From positions 1 to 64,000 of the forward strand of contig WSXX01000026.1 of the NCBI GenBank assembly GCA_009773515.1: a stretch of 64,000 bases of DNA. The letters run 5' to 3'. Positions 16,766 to 27,299 of the stretch are shown piece by piece. Position numbers and translations under genes: made by a program. Each line of letters opens with the position of its first letter. Position 1 is the stretch's first letter. The notes under the pieces are model-generated. The model saw nothing but the letters and a program-made list of their open reading frames with translations, was not told where the DNA came from and made no database searches. The stretch comes from Bacteroidota bacterium. GTDB lineage: Bacteria; Bacteroidota; Bacteroidia; Bacteroidales; Lentimicrobiaceae.

Positions 16766-18052
16766 TTACTTTGCCATCAATGCCTCAATGTCATCCGGTT
16801 CAATAGGAATATGTGCCATTAGATCTATTGGCTCCGTATCGACAAGAATATCGTTTTCGAGCCGGATGCCAAAACCTTCCTCAGGAATGTAAATCGCCGG
16901 TTCGCAACTAAGCACCATTCCCTTTCGCAACGGATATTGTTTGCTACCAACATCGTGCACATCAAGACCCATAAAATGGGACGTTCCATGCATATAGTAC
17001 TTGAAAAACAAGGGGTTTGCAGGATCCTGATTCTCAACATCTTTGCGGGTAAATAAACCAAGCCCGATCAGTTCAGCTTCAATGAATTTACATACTTCGG
17101 CATGATACTTATCGATGGTAGTACCGGGAACCAGCATTTTTGAAGCTTTGCGGAGCACACGCAATACAGCTTCATAAACCTGGCGCTGCCTTGGCGTGAA
17201 CTTGCCATTAACCGGGATGGTGCGTGAACAATCGCCGGCATAATTTGCGTATTCGGCACCAAAATCGAGCAACAGTAAATCCCCGTCTTTGCATTCCTGA
17301 TCATTCTGATTGTAATGAAGAATACAATTGTTCTCACCTGAAGCTACAATTGGCGGGTATGCGTGCCCTGAAGCTCCGTTGCGTATAAACTCATGGGCAA
17401 TTTCCGCTTCCACTTCATACTCTTTAACTCCGGGTTTAACAAAATTAAGAATACGCCCGAAAGCATCTCCCGTGATTTCGCAAGCACGTTCAATTAACTT
17501 TATTTCTTCTGCATCTTTTACAATACGCAGATCGGTAAGCAATGGAGCCAACCTTTCAAATGAATGCAAAGGATAATCCATACGGAGTTTTTGCATAAAA
17601 CGGAGATCGCGAGAAGGCACATCCGTTGTGAACCGCGGGTTTTCATTCTGATTAAGGTAAACAAAATCAGCACGGGCCATCAGATCGCGAAAAGTGCTTT
17701 CGAAATCATCGAGCCATTTCACAGTTTTTACGCCCGAAATCTCAGTAACCTGCTCAAGGTTGTATTTATGTCCGTACCATGTAACCATCTGGTCGTTGGT
17801 TTTAACTGTAAATACAATCTCCCGCATAGCCTCAACAGGATGATTGGGGAATAAAGTGAGTATGCATTTTTCCTGATCGAGGCCGGTAAGGTAAAACATA
17901 TCGCTGTGCTGCCTGAAAGGGAAGCATTGGTCACCGTTACGGGGCATTTCGTCATTAGAATGAATGACAGCCAATGCATTGGGCTTTAGTTTCTTTTCAA
18001 GCCGCTCTCTGTTTTTGCCAAACAGAAGGGGATTAATGGGTAGATAGCGCAT
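16766..18052 (-). CDS. pepP: Aminopeptidase P (Xaa-Pro aminopeptidase) paralogue
   Basis: This 428-residue M24 enzyme begins with an AMP_N domain (about residues 1-135; GDQCFPFRQHSDMFYLTGL) and then the catalytic pita-bread domain. The ligands are LLLDFGAEYANYAGDCSRT (two Asp), YMHGTSHFMGLDVHD (His), and CEPAIYI with GFGIRLENDIL (two Glu). It is closer to classical PepP than its neighbour, and the pair probably differ in peptide preference. It is divergent from the succinate dehydrogenase operon. Confidence 0.93.
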   Translation of the reverse strand: MRYLPINPLLFGKNRERLEKKLKPNALAVIHSNDEMPRNGDQCFPFRQHSDMFYLTGLDQEKCILTLFPNHPVEAMREIVFTVKTNDQMVTWYGHKYNLEQVTEISGVKTVKWLDDFESTFRDLMARADFVYLNQNENPRFTTDVPSRDLRFMQKLRMDYPLHSFERLAPLLTDLRIVKDAEEIKLIERACEITGDAFGRILNFVKPGVKEYEVEAEIAHEFIRNGASGHAYPPIVASGENNCILHYNQNDQECKDGDLLLLDFGAEYANYAGDCSRTIPVNGKFTPRQRQVYEAVLRVLRKASKMLVPGTTIDKYHAEVCKFIEAELIGLGLFTRKDVENQDPANPLFFKYYMHGTSHFMGLDVHDVGSKQYPLRKGMVLSCEPAIYIPEEGFGIRLENDILVDTEPIDLMAHIPIEPDDIEALMAK

Positions 18053-18092
18053 TAGTTTACTATTTAGAAAGATTATTTTTTATTAACAGAGC

Positions 18093-18122
18093 TTGCATTT
18101 AGCCTGATAATGGCTAAATTTG
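18093..18122 (+). promoter_or_regulatory. Promoter of the succinate dehydrogenase operon
   Basis: TTG (18093-18095), 19 bp, then TAAATTTG (18115-18122) matches the Bacteroidota consensus exactly. The predicted leader to the ATG at 18237 is about 110 nt. Confidence 0.75.
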
Positions 18123-18236
18123 TTTGCGCATATATCGAATTGTGTCAATATATGACAAGGGAACAAATATAATAACATAATTGTTGCCGGAATAAAAAGC
18201 ATTTTAATTTTCTGTTAACTATAATCCATAAAAAAC

Positions 18237-18899
18237 ATGGCATTGAAGTACTCATCCATCACAAAAAAGGTCATTATGGCGCTGGCTGGACTTTTCCTGA
18301 TCAGTTTCCTTGTTGTGCACCTTGGCATTAACCTCTTGATCCTTAAGAATGACAACCGGGAATCATTCAACTTTGCGGCCCATTTTATGGTCACAAATCC
18401 AGTCATTCAAAGTATGCAATGGATACTTTTCGGAGGTTTTATTCTTCACATCCTTCTTGGAATTGCGCTGCAAATCCAGAACTGGATGGCCCGCCCGCAA
18501 CGATACAAAGTTGAAGGCTTTTCGCATACTTCGTTTTTCTCCAAATACATGATACACACAGGAGCAATTGTTTTTGCTTTCCTGATTTTACATCTGATCA
18601 ACTTCTTTTTTAAAGCGAAGTTCGGTGATATTCCGCACATTATGATCAACGGACAGGAATATGAGGACATGGGTATTCTGGTAATTGAGAAATTCAAAGA
18701 ACTGCCTTATGTGCTTATGTATGTTGTATGGCTGCTGTTCCTTGGTTTCCACCTTGATCATGCATTTCATTCAGCATTGCAATCGCTGGGGCTTAATCAC
18801 AGCAAATACACTCCGGTTGCTTTCGGTTTAAGCAGAGCTCTGGCAATATTGATTGCCGGTGGGTTCATTCTTATTCCGGTTCTGATTTACATTAGTTAA
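18237..18899 (+). CDS. sdhC: Succinate dehydrogenase/fumarate reductase cytochrome b subunit
   Basis: This 220-residue protein has five membrane helices with conserved His residues that can hold two hemes b (LVVHLGINLL, ILHILLGIAL, LILHLINFFF, FLGFHLDHAFHSALQSLG). This is the Bacteroidota single-anchor form (type B), which replaces separate SdhC and SdhD. It anchors the flavoprotein and iron-sulfur subunits to the inner membrane and passes electrons to or from menaquinone. It is the first of three genes, 30 bp before sdhA. Confidence 0.93.
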   Translation: MALKYSSITKKVIMALAGLFLISFLVVHLGINLLILKNDNRESFNFAAHFMVTNPVIQSMQWILFGGFILHILLGIALQIQNWMARPQRYKVEGFSHTSFFSKYMIHTGAIVFAFLILHLINFFFKAKFGDIPHIMINGQEYEDMGILVIEKFKELPYVLMYVVWLLFLGFHLDHAFHSALQSLGLNHSKYTPVAFGLSRALAILIAGGFILIPVLIYIS

Positions 18900-18929
18900 T
18901 TATTTACTGATCAAAAAAGTATTTCCGAA

Positions 18930-20870
18930 ATGGCCGAATTAAACTCAAAAATACCCAAGGGGCAACTAGCCGAGAAATGGAACAACTATAAAGCACACAC
19001 CAATCTGGTGAATCCTGCCAATAAACGCAGGCTTGAAGTGATTGTAGTTGGAACCGGACTTGCCGGCGCATCAGCCGCAGCAAGTCTGGCTGAACTGGGC
19101 TTTAAAGTAAAAAATTACTGTTACCAGGACAGCCCTCGCCGCGCTCACAGCATTGCAGCACAGGGAGGTATCAACGCAGCCAAAAATTACCAGAATGACG
19201 GCGACAGCGTTTATCGCCTGTTTTATGACACCATCAAAGGTGGCGATTACCGTTCACGCGAAGCCAATGTATACCGGTTGGCCGAAGTAAGTAATTCCAT
19301 CATTGATCAATGTGTAGCGCAAGGCGTTCCGTTTGCCCGCGAATATGGCGGATTGCTCGACAATCGTTCATTCGGAGGCGCACAGGTCTCACGAACCTTT
19401 TATGCCCGTGGACAAACCGGACAGCAATTGCTTCTGGGAGCCTACAGTGCATTGAGCCGTCAGGTAAAAAAAGGCAATGTAGAACTTTTTACCCGTCATG
19501 AAATGCTTGATGTGGTGCTGGTTGAAGGTCGTGCCCGCGGAATTATTGTTCGTGACATGATTTCAGGAGCCATTGAGCGGCATGCTGCTCATGCAGTGGT
19601 GCTTGCCACTGGTGGTTATGGAAACGTATTCTTCCTTTCGACCAATGCCATGGGTTCAAATGCGACTGCCGTATGGAAAGCTTACAAACGTGGCGCATTT
19701 TTCGGCAACCCGAGCTTCACACAGATTCATCCGACCTGCATTCCGGTGCATGGAGATTTCCAATCGAAACTGACGCTTATGAGCGAAAGTCTCAGAAATG
19801 ATGGTCGTATCTGGGTGCCAAAAAATAAGGAAGACGCAGAAAAAATAAGACATGGAAAACTCCAGCCAACACAACTGGCTGAAGAAGACAGAGATTACTA
19901 CCTCGAACGCAGATATCCGGCGTTTGGAAATCTGGTGCCACGCGATGTGGCTTCACGTGCTGCCAAAGAACGTTGCGATGCCGGATACGGTGTCGGGGAA
20001 ACCGGACTTGCTGTTTACCTTGACTTCAGCGATTCAATCAACCGCCTTGGCAAAAACGTTATTGAAGCCCGTTATGGAAATCTCTTTCAGATGTATGAAA
20101 AAATCGTTGACGAGAATCCATATAAAACCCCGATGATGATTTACCCGGCGGTGCATTACACCATGGGTGGTCTTTGGGTTGATTATGAACTGATGACCAC
20201 CGTTCCCGGATTATTTGCCATTGGAGAAGCTAATTTCAGCGATCACGGCGCCAACCGCCTGGGAGCATCTGCATTGATGCAGGGATTGGCTGACGGCTAC
20301 TTCGTGCTGCCATACACCATTCAGAATTATCTTTCTGACCAGATCAGGGTGCCGAACTTTTCACCCGACCTGCCTGAATTTTTGCGCACAGAGACAGAAG
20401 CTAAAGCCAGACTTCAAAAACTGATGGATGTTAAAGGCAATCAAACTGTTGACAGTTTCCATAAACGGCTTGGTCACTTTATGTGGGAATATGTTGGCAT
20501 GGGTCGAAATGCCGAAGGCTTAAAGAAGGCCATCACTGAAATAGCCAAATTACGCGAAGAATTCTGGAAAGATGTAAAAATCCCCGGAGAGCTTAATGAG
20601 ATCAATCCCGAACTTGAAAAAGCAGGCCGTGTTGCCGATTTTCTTGAACTCGGAGAACTTATGGCCCGCGATGCACTTGATCGTAAGGAATCATGCGGCG
20701 GTCACTTCCGTGAAGAATATCAGACACCTGAAGGCGAAGCATTGCGCGACGACCAGAATCTGATGTTTGTTTCGGCATGGGAATTCACCGGCGAAAATAA
20801 GGAACCCATAATGAACAAAGAGCCGCTCGATTACGAGTTTGTGGAAGTTAAACAGAGGAATTACAAGTAA
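18930..20870 (+). CDS. sdhA: Succinate dehydrogenase/fumarate reductase flavoprotein subunit
   Basis: This 646-residue catalytic subunit interconverts succinate and fumarate. It has the Rossmann FAD site ([19 protein letters not shown]), the His that binds FAD covalently ([17 protein letters not shown]), the active-site region ([11 protein letters not shown]) and the [10 protein letters not shown] and [18 protein letters not shown] segments. The C-terminal helical domain (about 490-600) is complete. The length matches Bacteroidota homologues. It is followed by sdhB after 12 bp. Direction of reaction (respiration or fumarate reduction) cannot be decided from sequence. Confidence 0.96.
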   Translation: MAELNSKIPKGQLAEKWNNYKAHTNLVNPANKRRLEVIVVGTGLAGASAAASLAELGFKVKNYCYQDSPRRAHSIAAQGGINAAKNYQNDGDSVYRLFYDTIKGGDYRSREANVYRLAEVSNSIIDQCVAQGVPFAREYGGLLDNRSFGGAQVSRTFYARGQTGQQLLLGAYSALSRQVKKGNVELFTRHEMLDVVLVEGRARGIIVRDMISGAIERHAAHAVVLATGGYGNVFFLSTNAMGSNATAVWKAYKRGAFFGNPSFTQIHPTCIPVHGDFQSKLTLMSESLRNDGRIWVPKNKEDAEKIRHGKLQPTQLAEEDRDYYLERRYPAFGNLVPRDVASRAAKERCDAGYGVGETGLAVYLDFSDSINRLGKNVIEARYGNLFQMYEKIVDENPYKTPMMIYPAVHYTMGGLWVDYELMTTVPGLFAIGEANFSDHGANRLGASALMQGLADGYFVLPYTIQNYLSDQIRVPNFSPDLPEFLRTETEAKARLQKLMDVKGNQTVDSFHKRLGHFMWEYVGMGRNAEGLKKAITEIAKLREEFWKDVKIPGELNEINPELEKAGRVADFLELGELMARDALDRKESCGGHFREEYQTPEGEALRDDQNLMFVSAWEFTGENKEPIMNKEPLDYEFVEVKQRNYK

Positions 20871-20882
20871 AAACCACAGAGC

Positions 20883-21656
20883 ATGAACCTAACACTCAAA
20901 ATATGGCGTCAGAAAAACGCCACCAGCAAAGGCAAATTCGTTACTTACAAAGTAAATGATATCTCGCCCAACAGTTCGTTTCTTGAAATGATGGATATTC
21001 TCAATGAGTCAATAGTACTTAAAGGAGAAGATCCGGTAGCATTCGATCATGATTGCCGCGAAGGAATCTGTGGCGCCTGCAGCATGTATATCAACGGCCG
21101 CCCGCATGGACCCGACAAAGCCATCACCACCTGCCAGTTGCATATGCGCCGGTTTAAGGATGGTGAAACCATCGTAATTGAACCATGGCGGGCACGTCCA
21201 TTCCCGGTGCTGAAAGATCTGATTGTTGACAGAACATCTTTCGACAAAATCATACAGGCTGGTGGATATATTTCAGTAAATACAGGCGGTATTCCTGATG
21301 CAAACGCTATACCGATTCCAAAAGTAGATTCAGACCTTTCGATGGATGCCGCTTCGTGTATTGGATGTGGCGCATGTGTGGCTGCATGTAAAAATGCTTC
21401 AGCCATGCTATTTGTTTCGGCCAAAGTTTCGCAGTTTGCTTTACTTCCTCAGGGAAAAATTGAGGCCGCTGAGCGCGTACACAATATGGTCGCAGAAATG
21501 GACCGCCTCGGTTTTGGCAATTGCACCAATACCGGAGCCTGCGAAGCTGAGTGCCCAAAAGAGATTTCAATTTCGAACATTGCGCGTTTAAACCGGGAAT
21601 TTCTTTGCTCCAAAATCGGTGCACCAAAGGTAAAAGAAGAGACCGGTGGATTCTGA
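20883..21656 (+). CDS. sdhB: Succinate dehydrogenase/fumarate reductase iron-sulfur subunit
   Basis: This 257-residue protein carries the three clusters of the complex. The [2Fe-2S] ligands are in [12 protein letters not shown] and ITTCQLH. The [4Fe-4S] site is [12 protein letters not shown], and the third cluster uses the Cys residues of [15 protein letters not shown] with the last Cys of the previous motif. It wires electrons between FAD in SdhA and the quinone in SdhC. It is the last gene of the sdhCAB operon. Confidence 0.96.
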   Translation: MNLTLKIWRQKNATSKGKFVTYKVNDISPNSSFLEMMDILNESIVLKGEDPVAFDHDCREGICGACSMYINGRPHGPDKAITTCQLHMRRFKDGETIVIEPWRARPFPVLKDLIVDRTSFDKIIQAGGYISVNTGGIPDANAIPIPKVDSDLSMDAASCIGCGACVAACKNASAMLFVSAKVSQFALLPQGKIEAAERVHNMVAEMDRLGFGNCTNTGACEAECPKEISISNIARLNREFLCSKIGAPKVKEETGGF

Positions 21657-21697
21657 TTCACATGCCTGAATAACAGGATTTTTAATTCCAGACACTG

Positions 21698-24600
21698 ATG
21701 TTATCCTACATAAGCATGCTGCTCACTGCCTTTTTGGTGGTGGGCAGTTTTGGTCAGATTAGCTCTCAGAATCCGGCAAAAAGCACGGCTTCAAGGGGCG
21801 TTGAACGTTCCCTTCAGAAAGGAATGGACTTCCCTGATTTTCCCCAACTGGAGAGCAATAAGATAAACCGATCCATCACACTTCCCGCAGTAGTTGATAA
21901 CTCAACGCAACCTTACCTTCGTCCGATATTCGCTCAATCGGGTGCTTCCTGCGGACAATCAGCATCAGTGGCTTATAATTTTTGCTACGAAATCAACAGA
22001 CTCAGGCAAATTCCATCTGACACAATTTCAAACACCTACCCTGATCATTTCACCTGGAACTTCATGAACGCTACGTTTCCGTATTATGGTGAAGGGGTCA
22101 GCTATTTCCAAACCTTTGACATTCTCTACGATGCCGGAAATCCTACCGAAGAGGTTTATGGGCCAATCACAATGGATGATTCTTATTTCTGGATGAGTGG
22201 CTATGAAAAATATCTTTCGGCCATGTATAACCGGATTTCCGGAGCAAACTCAATACATGTCGGAACTCCTCAGGGCCTGGAAATACTTAAACACTGGTTG
22301 CACAACCATCTTGACGGTTCCGAAGTGGGAGGAGTGGCAAACTTCTATGCAGGAATATCCTACATTTCACACCTTCCACCGAATTCGCCGGAGGCAGGCA
22401 AATCAGTAATTACAACATGGTTGCCAAACGCAAGTCACGCCATGACTATTGTTGGCTATAATGACTCCATACGATTTGACAGTAATGGCGACGGTATGTT
22501 TACCAATCACCTCGATATTAACAACGATGGTGTAGTTGATATGAGAGACTGGGAAATTGGTGGGCTGAAATTTGCAAACTCCTATGGCGATTATTGGGGA
22601 AACGACGGCTTTGCCTATTTGATGTATTCCACATTGGCCATGCCTTACGGGTTTGGAGGCATATGGAATAATTCGGCACATGTAATTTATCCTGACACGG
22701 CCTATAAGCCAAAACTTACCCTTAGAGCAAAAATAAAACACAATAAAAGAGGCCGATTGAAATTGTCGGCTGGCGTAAGCCCTGACACCAGTAATTATTA
22801 CCCCTCACATATTGTTGAATTCCCAATATTCAACCACCAGGGCGGTGATTTCAATATGACCGGAAATCCTCTGGCAGCCGGGCAAACCCTTGAGCTGGGA
22901 CTGGATATTACTTCACTGCTTTCACACTTTGAACCAGGGACTCCTGCCCGTGTTTTTCTGGTAGTTGATGAAAAAGATGCGGACAATAAAGGAAATGGAG
23001 AAATTCAGGAATTTGAAATATTCTGCCACGCTGAAAATGGCGAAGTTACTTCATATTCATCCACAGATACACCTACCGGCGTTGCAAACAACAGCAGGAC
23101 ACTGGTATCGGCAGCAGTTGATTTGTGTGGCAACCCTCCTCAATTACAGGTTGAAGAATTGGTTGCTGTAACTCCCGGGCAAACTATTAATCTTGAAGCT
23201 TCTGTTGAAGGCGGACAAGCTCCTTATCAATGGAAATTGCGCCAGGTTTATTACACTTCCGACAGCTTGTCCGATTATCCCGGGCCTCAGGGAGAAGAAA
23301 TTGTACCTACCAACAATACTGGCGGATATGCAGCAGTAAACCTGCCATTCAGCTTCTCTTTTTATGGAAATGTGTATGATACGGTGTATATGCATACCGA
23401 TGGATACATAATGTTCTCCCGAAGTGACATGCCTTATACTTATCTTCTTAATGAAGACCATTATATGCGCAGCATAACTGCAATTTCTCCGTTTATGCAC
23501 AGCGAACTGGGGCTTTTTAAACCTTCTGATTACCTCATGCATGAGACTGATGGAACAAAAGTCAGGTTTTACTGGAAATTGTCGAAAAATGCAAGCGGAG
23601 GCTCAGTTATGTTTGCTGTTGAACTTACCTCTGAAGGTTTGATCAGATATCATTATGGAGAGAATACCCTTGAAGAAATAATACCGGTGATTGGCATCAG
23701 CCCGGGAACAGAGCGCAAATACATGAAATCGTCGCGCAGCCAGTGGATGCCGGCAAACGGTGAAATCAGGAGTTTTATCCCTGCTTTGCCTTATGGTGCG
23801 GCAACACTTACCGGTGAAGGGCAGATTTCCATCAGCACTCCGGAAAACTTTACTGCCGGAGAATTTATTCTGGCCGTTGAGGATTCAGACAGACTGACTG
23901 ATGAAAAAACTGTTACAATAAGTTCAGGAATAAGAATAGAAACTGAACTGAAAAACGGGCTGAAAGTGCTTTTGCCGGGTCAATTGGCGCCTTTGGTTGT
24001 GAAAGTTACCAACTCAGGCCAGCAAAACATTACCAATGCTGCACTTAAGTTGAATCCGGGATTTATAAATACTGTAATTCAAGGAGGAGTTGTATCAGGT
24101 ATTGATTTGCCGGCTGGTGAATCACGCATTTTCGATGGTAATTTTTCGCTGCTTGCCCCTGACACAGCCACAATTGCTCAGGATTTATCTGTTGCAGGGG
24201 TTTTCAGTTCCGGCCAAAACGTTTTGACCAGCAGGCGGATTTTCCGGTTGGCAGTTCCGGGCCTAACTGTTAATCCTCCCGTGGTGATTGACAATAACAA
24301 TGCAGTAGCTGATCCCGGGGAAGAGGTTACCCTGAGTTTCAACATCATCAATACCGGAGAGGTTGATGCCGGCAATGTGGAATGCAGTGTAGCAGTCAAC
24401 AGCCCTTATGGCATAATCAACAGCGAATTGCCACTGCACCCCGGCTATTTAAAAGCCCTGAAACAGATAAACGTCAGGGTTAAACTTAAACTCAATGATT
24501 CGGCTCCGCATGGCAAGCTGCTGAATGTGCAGATTCTGGTAAACTCTGAATCAGCCGGACAGTTTCAGGGAAACTTTCCAATTACAATCGGAAATCCTGA

Positions 24601-25717
24601 TATTCTGGTTATTGATAAAGACAAAAACCATAATTCTTCCGTCCATATTGCTGCTGCCATCAGAAATTTAAACATAGCCTGCGATCAAATTGAGGAAATT
24701 GATACCCTGGTGAATAAATACTCAACCGTTTTCCTTTCGCTGGGCTTCTTCATGCAGAATCATCGGATTACCACTTACGAAGACAGTTTATTGGTGGAAT
24801 TTCTAAATAAAGGGGGCAAACTGTATCTTGAAGGAGGCGCTTTCTTTAAGCAGGATCCGGTTACTGAATTACGTGGAAAATTAGGTGTAACAGGCCTGAC
24901 CCAGGCATGGGTAAAACCTGCTGACACTTTGCTTGGTGCTTCAGGCACTCCTGTTCAGGAATTTAAAATTGATTATCGCGGAGACGCAGTACGGGGTGAA
25001 AACCTTATTGCTGTAGAGCCAGCAGAAACGTGGATGAGCGATAAAAATTCAGGTCTTAACTTTGTTGTGGCGCTGGATTCCGGCAATTACAAAACCATTG
25101 CTTCCACAGTTGAATTCGGAGGATTTTTTATGTTCGACAGCCCCGGCCGGCCAGAGCTTATGAGCCGGTATCTTAATTTTCTTGATTATCCGACTGAACC
25201 TCTTTGTGTTACTTTTCTGCCTTCAGCCCGACAGATATGCCCTGGAAACACCATTTCTTTCAAAGCGGCATACAGTAAACTTCCTGCAACCTGGAACTGG
25301 TCATTTCCGGGAGGTACTCCTGATACATGGAACGGGCCGCAACCTGAAATACAATATAAAACTGCCGGCACATATGATGTTAGTCTAACAGTAAGTGAAG
25401 GAACTGAAAGCAATACTTTTTTCATTGAAAATATGATAACCGTAAATGAGTGCCTTGGAATACAAGAAGTTGATACTCACCGGTTGAAAATATATCCGAA
25501 TCCTGCAAGTGATAAACTAACGATTGAATCAGAATCAATCATTGGTCTGGCTGAAATCAGCATGCTGGATTCCAAAGGAATGGAAGTATTCAGACAGGTT
25601 ATTCAATCAGACAACCACAGCCTTAGCGTGTCACTTCCACAGCTAAAAGCCGGATTTTACATTCTGATGTTAAACTGCGACAACAAAATCACCTGGTCGA
25701 AACTCATCATTCAATGA
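21698..25717 (+). CDS. Giant papain-like (C1A) T9SS cargo protein with PKD domain
   Basis: This 1339-residue protein has a signal peptide (MLSYISMLLTAFLVVGSFG), then a papain-like domain with Q80, C85 (SGASCGQSAS), H247 (NASHAMTIVGYND) and N294 (FANSYGDYWGNDGFAYLM). Between His and Asn lies a Ca-binding-type insert rich in DxNxDG (about residues 258-285). A ~200-residue jelly-roll-like part, CARDB-like repeats (about 745-960), a segment resembling a glutamine-amidotransferase-like fold (DILVIDKDKNH), a PKD domain (WNWSFPGGTPDTWNG) and a Por-type sorting domain (LKIYPNPASDKLTI) follow. It is predicted to be exported by T9SS and to cleave proteins outside the cell; the target is unknown. Confidence 0.82.
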   Translation: MLSYISMLLTAFLVVGSFGQISSQNPAKSTASRGVERSLQKGMDFPDFPQLESNKINRSITLPAVVDNSTQPYLRPIFAQSGASCGQSASVAYNFCYEINRLRQIPSDTISNTYPDHFTWNFMNATFPYYGEGVSYFQTFDILYDAGNPTEEVYGPITMDDSYFWMSGYEKYLSAMYNRISGANSIHVGTPQGLEILKHWLHNHLDGSEVGGVANFYAGISYISHLPPNSPEAGKSVITTWLPNASHAMTIVGYNDSIRFDSNGDGMFTNHLDINNDGVVDMRDWEIGGLKFANSYGDYWGNDGFAYLMYSTLAMPYGFGGIWNNSAHVIYPDTAYKPKLTLRAKIKHNKRGRLKLSAGVSPDTSNYYPSHIVEFPIFNHQGGDFNMTGNPLAAGQTLELGLDITSLLSHFEPGTPARVFLVVDEKDADNKGNGEIQEFEIFCHAENGEVTSYSSTDTPTGVANNSRTLVSAAVDLCGNPPQLQVEELVAVTPGQTINLEASVEGGQAPYQWKLRQVYYTSDSLSDYPGPQGEEIVPTNNTGGYAAVNLPFSFSFYGNVYDTVYMHTDGYIMFSRSDMPYTYLLNEDHYMRSITAISPFMHSELGLFKPSDYLMHETDGTKVRFYWKLSKNASGGSVMFAVELTSEGLIRYHYGENTLEEIIPVIGISPGTERKYMKSSRSQWMPANGEIRSFIPALPYGAATLTGEGQISISTPENFTAGEFILAVEDSDRLTDEKTVTISSGIRIETELKNGLKVLLPGQLAPLVVKVTNSGQQNITNAALKLNPGFINTVIQGGVVSGIDLPAGESRIFDGNFSLLAPDTATIAQDLSVAGVFSSGQNVLTSRRIFRLAVPGLTVNPPVVIDNNNAVADPGEEVTLSFNIINTGEVDAGNVECSVAVNSPYGIINSELPLHPGYLKALKQINVRVKLKLNDSAPHGKLLNVQILVNSESAGQFQGNFPITIGNPDILVIDKDKNHNSSVHIAAAIRNLNIACDQIEEIDTLVNKYSTVFLSLGFFMQNHRITTYEDSLLVEFLNKGGKLYLEGGAFFKQDPVTELRGKLGVTGLTQAWVKPADTLLGASGTPVQEFKIDYRGDAVRGENLIAVEPAETWMSDKNSGLNFVVALDSGNYKTIASTVEFGGFFMFDSPGRPELMSRYLNFLDYPTEPLCVTFLPSARQICPGNTISFKAAYSKLPATWNWSFPGGTPDTWNGPQPEIQYKTAGTYDVSLTVSEGTESNTFFIENMITVNECLGIQEVDTHRLKIYPNPASDKLTIESESIIGLAEISMLDSKGMEVFRQVIQSDNHSLSVSLPQLKAGFYILMLNCDNKITWSKLIIQ

Positions 25718-25769
25718 AGATCAATTGTATAAAAACCCTTAATTTCGCAGTTCAATCCAATACCCTCAG

Positions 25770-26903
25770 ATGAAGTTCAGCGATATTATTGGCAGAGAAG
25801 AGATTAAAGAGCGATTAAGGCGTTCGGTAAAGGAGAACAGGGTTAGTCATGCACAGTTGTTTCTTGGACCTGAGGGTTCAGGCAAACTTGCACTTGCGCT
25901 CGCCTATGCACAATACATCAATTGCACCCGGCGCACTCCGGTTGATTCGTGTGGTGAGTGCCCATCCTGCACAAAATACGGGAAACTTGTCCACCCTGAC
26001 CTTCACTTTGTCTATCCTGTGGCAAAGACCAAAGAAATTGATGACAAACCCCTCAGCAAACTCTTTATCACATATTGGAGAGACCTTGTAATTAAGAAAA
26101 AGGCGGTTTTTAACCAACATGACTGGCATGAGCACATTGGCCTTGAAAACAAACAAGGTATAATCAATGCCGAGGATTGCAACGAAATCATCAGGACTCT
26201 GAGTTATAAATCTTATGAATCGGAATACAAAGTGGTGATAATGTGGATGGTGGAAAAGTTATTTCATGCCGCTGCGCCCAAAATTCTTAAAATACTGGAA
26301 GAGCCACCCGAAAAAACACTTTTTATTCTGATTGCTGAAAAGCCAGAACTTATTCTGCCCACCATTCTTTCAAGAACGCAGTTGGTTAAATTTAACAGGT
26401 TAGCTGATGAGGAGCTATCAGCAGCTTTGATATTTCACACTTCATGCACTCCAGAAGAATCCGGTAAAATCAAATACATTGCAGATGGAAATCTGACTGT
26501 AGCCATCAAAATAATTGAATCTGGAGAATCGGATCAATTGAATTTTGAAACATTCAGAACCTGGATGAGGCTTTGCTTTAAAAGGGATTTTGCAGAAATA
26601 TTCAGGTTAACCAATGATTTCAGTAAGTTGGGCCGCGAAAATCAGAAACGTTTTTTTAATTATTGCCTGAAAGCTACCCGTTTTTGTTTGCTTAACCGCT
26701 TCGACAACACCGATCAGATACGTTCGGAAGGAGATGAATTGAAATTTATCCGCGACTTTTCACCATTTATAAATCCTGCAAATGCGGGTTTACTTAATGA
26801 GGCTTTCAATCAAGCGTACTATCATATTGAAAGAAACGGGACACCAAACATTATCTTTTTAGATCTGTCGATCAACGTAATGCGCTGGCTGAAAATGAAG
26901 TAA
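25770..26903 (+). CDS. holB: DNA polymerase III subunit delta' (AAA+ clamp-loader ATPase)
   Basis: This 377-residue AAA+ protein is part of the clamp loader. It shows a P-loop-like GPEGSGK (residues 33-39), the zinc-binding Cys set C52, C61, C64 and C67 (NCTRRTPVDSCGECPSC), the KILEEPPEKTLFILIAE sensor region and the LPTILSRTQLVKF motif typical of delta' and tau. It is not DnaX, being too short and lacking the longer C-terminal part. It precedes the convergent DivIC gene by 2 bp. Confidence 0.88.
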   Translation: MKFSDIIGREEIKERLRRSVKENRVSHAQLFLGPEGSGKLALALAYAQYINCTRRTPVDSCGECPSCTKYGKLVHPDLHFVYPVAKTKEIDDKPLSKLFITYWRDLVIKKKAVFNQHDWHEHIGLENKQGIINAEDCNEIIRTLSYKSYESEYKVVIMWMVEKLFHAAAPKILKILEEPPEKTLFILIAEKPELILPTILSRTQLVKFNRLADEELSAALIFHTSCTPEESGKIKYIADGNLTVAIKIIESGESDQLNFETFRTWMRLCFKRDFAEIFRLTNDFSKLGRENQKRFFNYCLKATRFCLLNRFDNTDQIRSEGDELKFIRDFSPFINPANAGLLNEAFNQAYYHIERNGTPNIIFLDLSINVMRWLKMK

Positions 26904-26905
26904 CC

Positions 26906-27208
26906 TTATTTTTCCTTTTTCTCTTTAACGATCAAATAAACATCTTCATCGTCTTTCTTCATTATATACTTTTCGCGGCCGAATTTTTCGAGGGAAACGG
27001 TATCTGACATTAATTCATGCATTGAAATGCTGTCTCTTTTGATTTCATCAAGATAAAAATCCTTCTGTACCCTTTTTTCTGTAAGTATCTGTCCCAGACG
27101 AACCTGAGAGATAAAGTTGTTCCGGTCGAAAAAGGTGAGCCAAACCAGAAAAGCGGTTACGACCAGAACGTACTTATTACGAAAAAAAGGAGGAATTTTT
27201 TGCCACAT
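26906..27208 (-). CDS. DivIC/FtsB-like septum formation protein
   Basis: This 100-residue protein has one N-terminal membrane helix (KYVLVVTAFLVWLTFF) and a coiled coil (RLGQILTEKRVQKDFYLDEIKRD). The conserved C-terminal LEKFGREKYIMKKDDEDVYLI is the family signature. It should join FtsL and FtsQ in the division complex. It carries its own promoter at 27230-27261. Confidence 0.88.
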   Translation of the reverse strand: MWQKIPPFFRNKYVLVVTAFLVWLTFFDRNNFISQVRLGQILTEKRVQKDFYLDEIKRDSISMHELMSDTVSLEKFGREKYIMKKDDEDVYLIVKEKKEK

Positions 27209-27229
27209 AATTTCTGAGAATATCTTCTA

Positions 27230-27261
27230 CAAAAGTAGCAAATTGACGAAGCTCAATCAAA
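27230..27261 (-). promoter_or_regulatory. Bacteroidota-type promoter of the DivIC gene
   Basis: On the minus strand TTTG (27261-27258), 20 bp, then TACTTTTG (27237-27230) matches the consensus. The ATG at 27208 is about 22 nt downstream. Confidence 0.7.
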
Positions 27262-27299
27262 TAAAAATTGAGCACAATTATAGGCAGAGCCAAAAAAAA

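Noticed and set aside
21663-21682. Weak CCTG-aataa-CAGG hairpin after sdhB
   Set aside because: The stem has only four pairs, so it is not reliable as a terminator.
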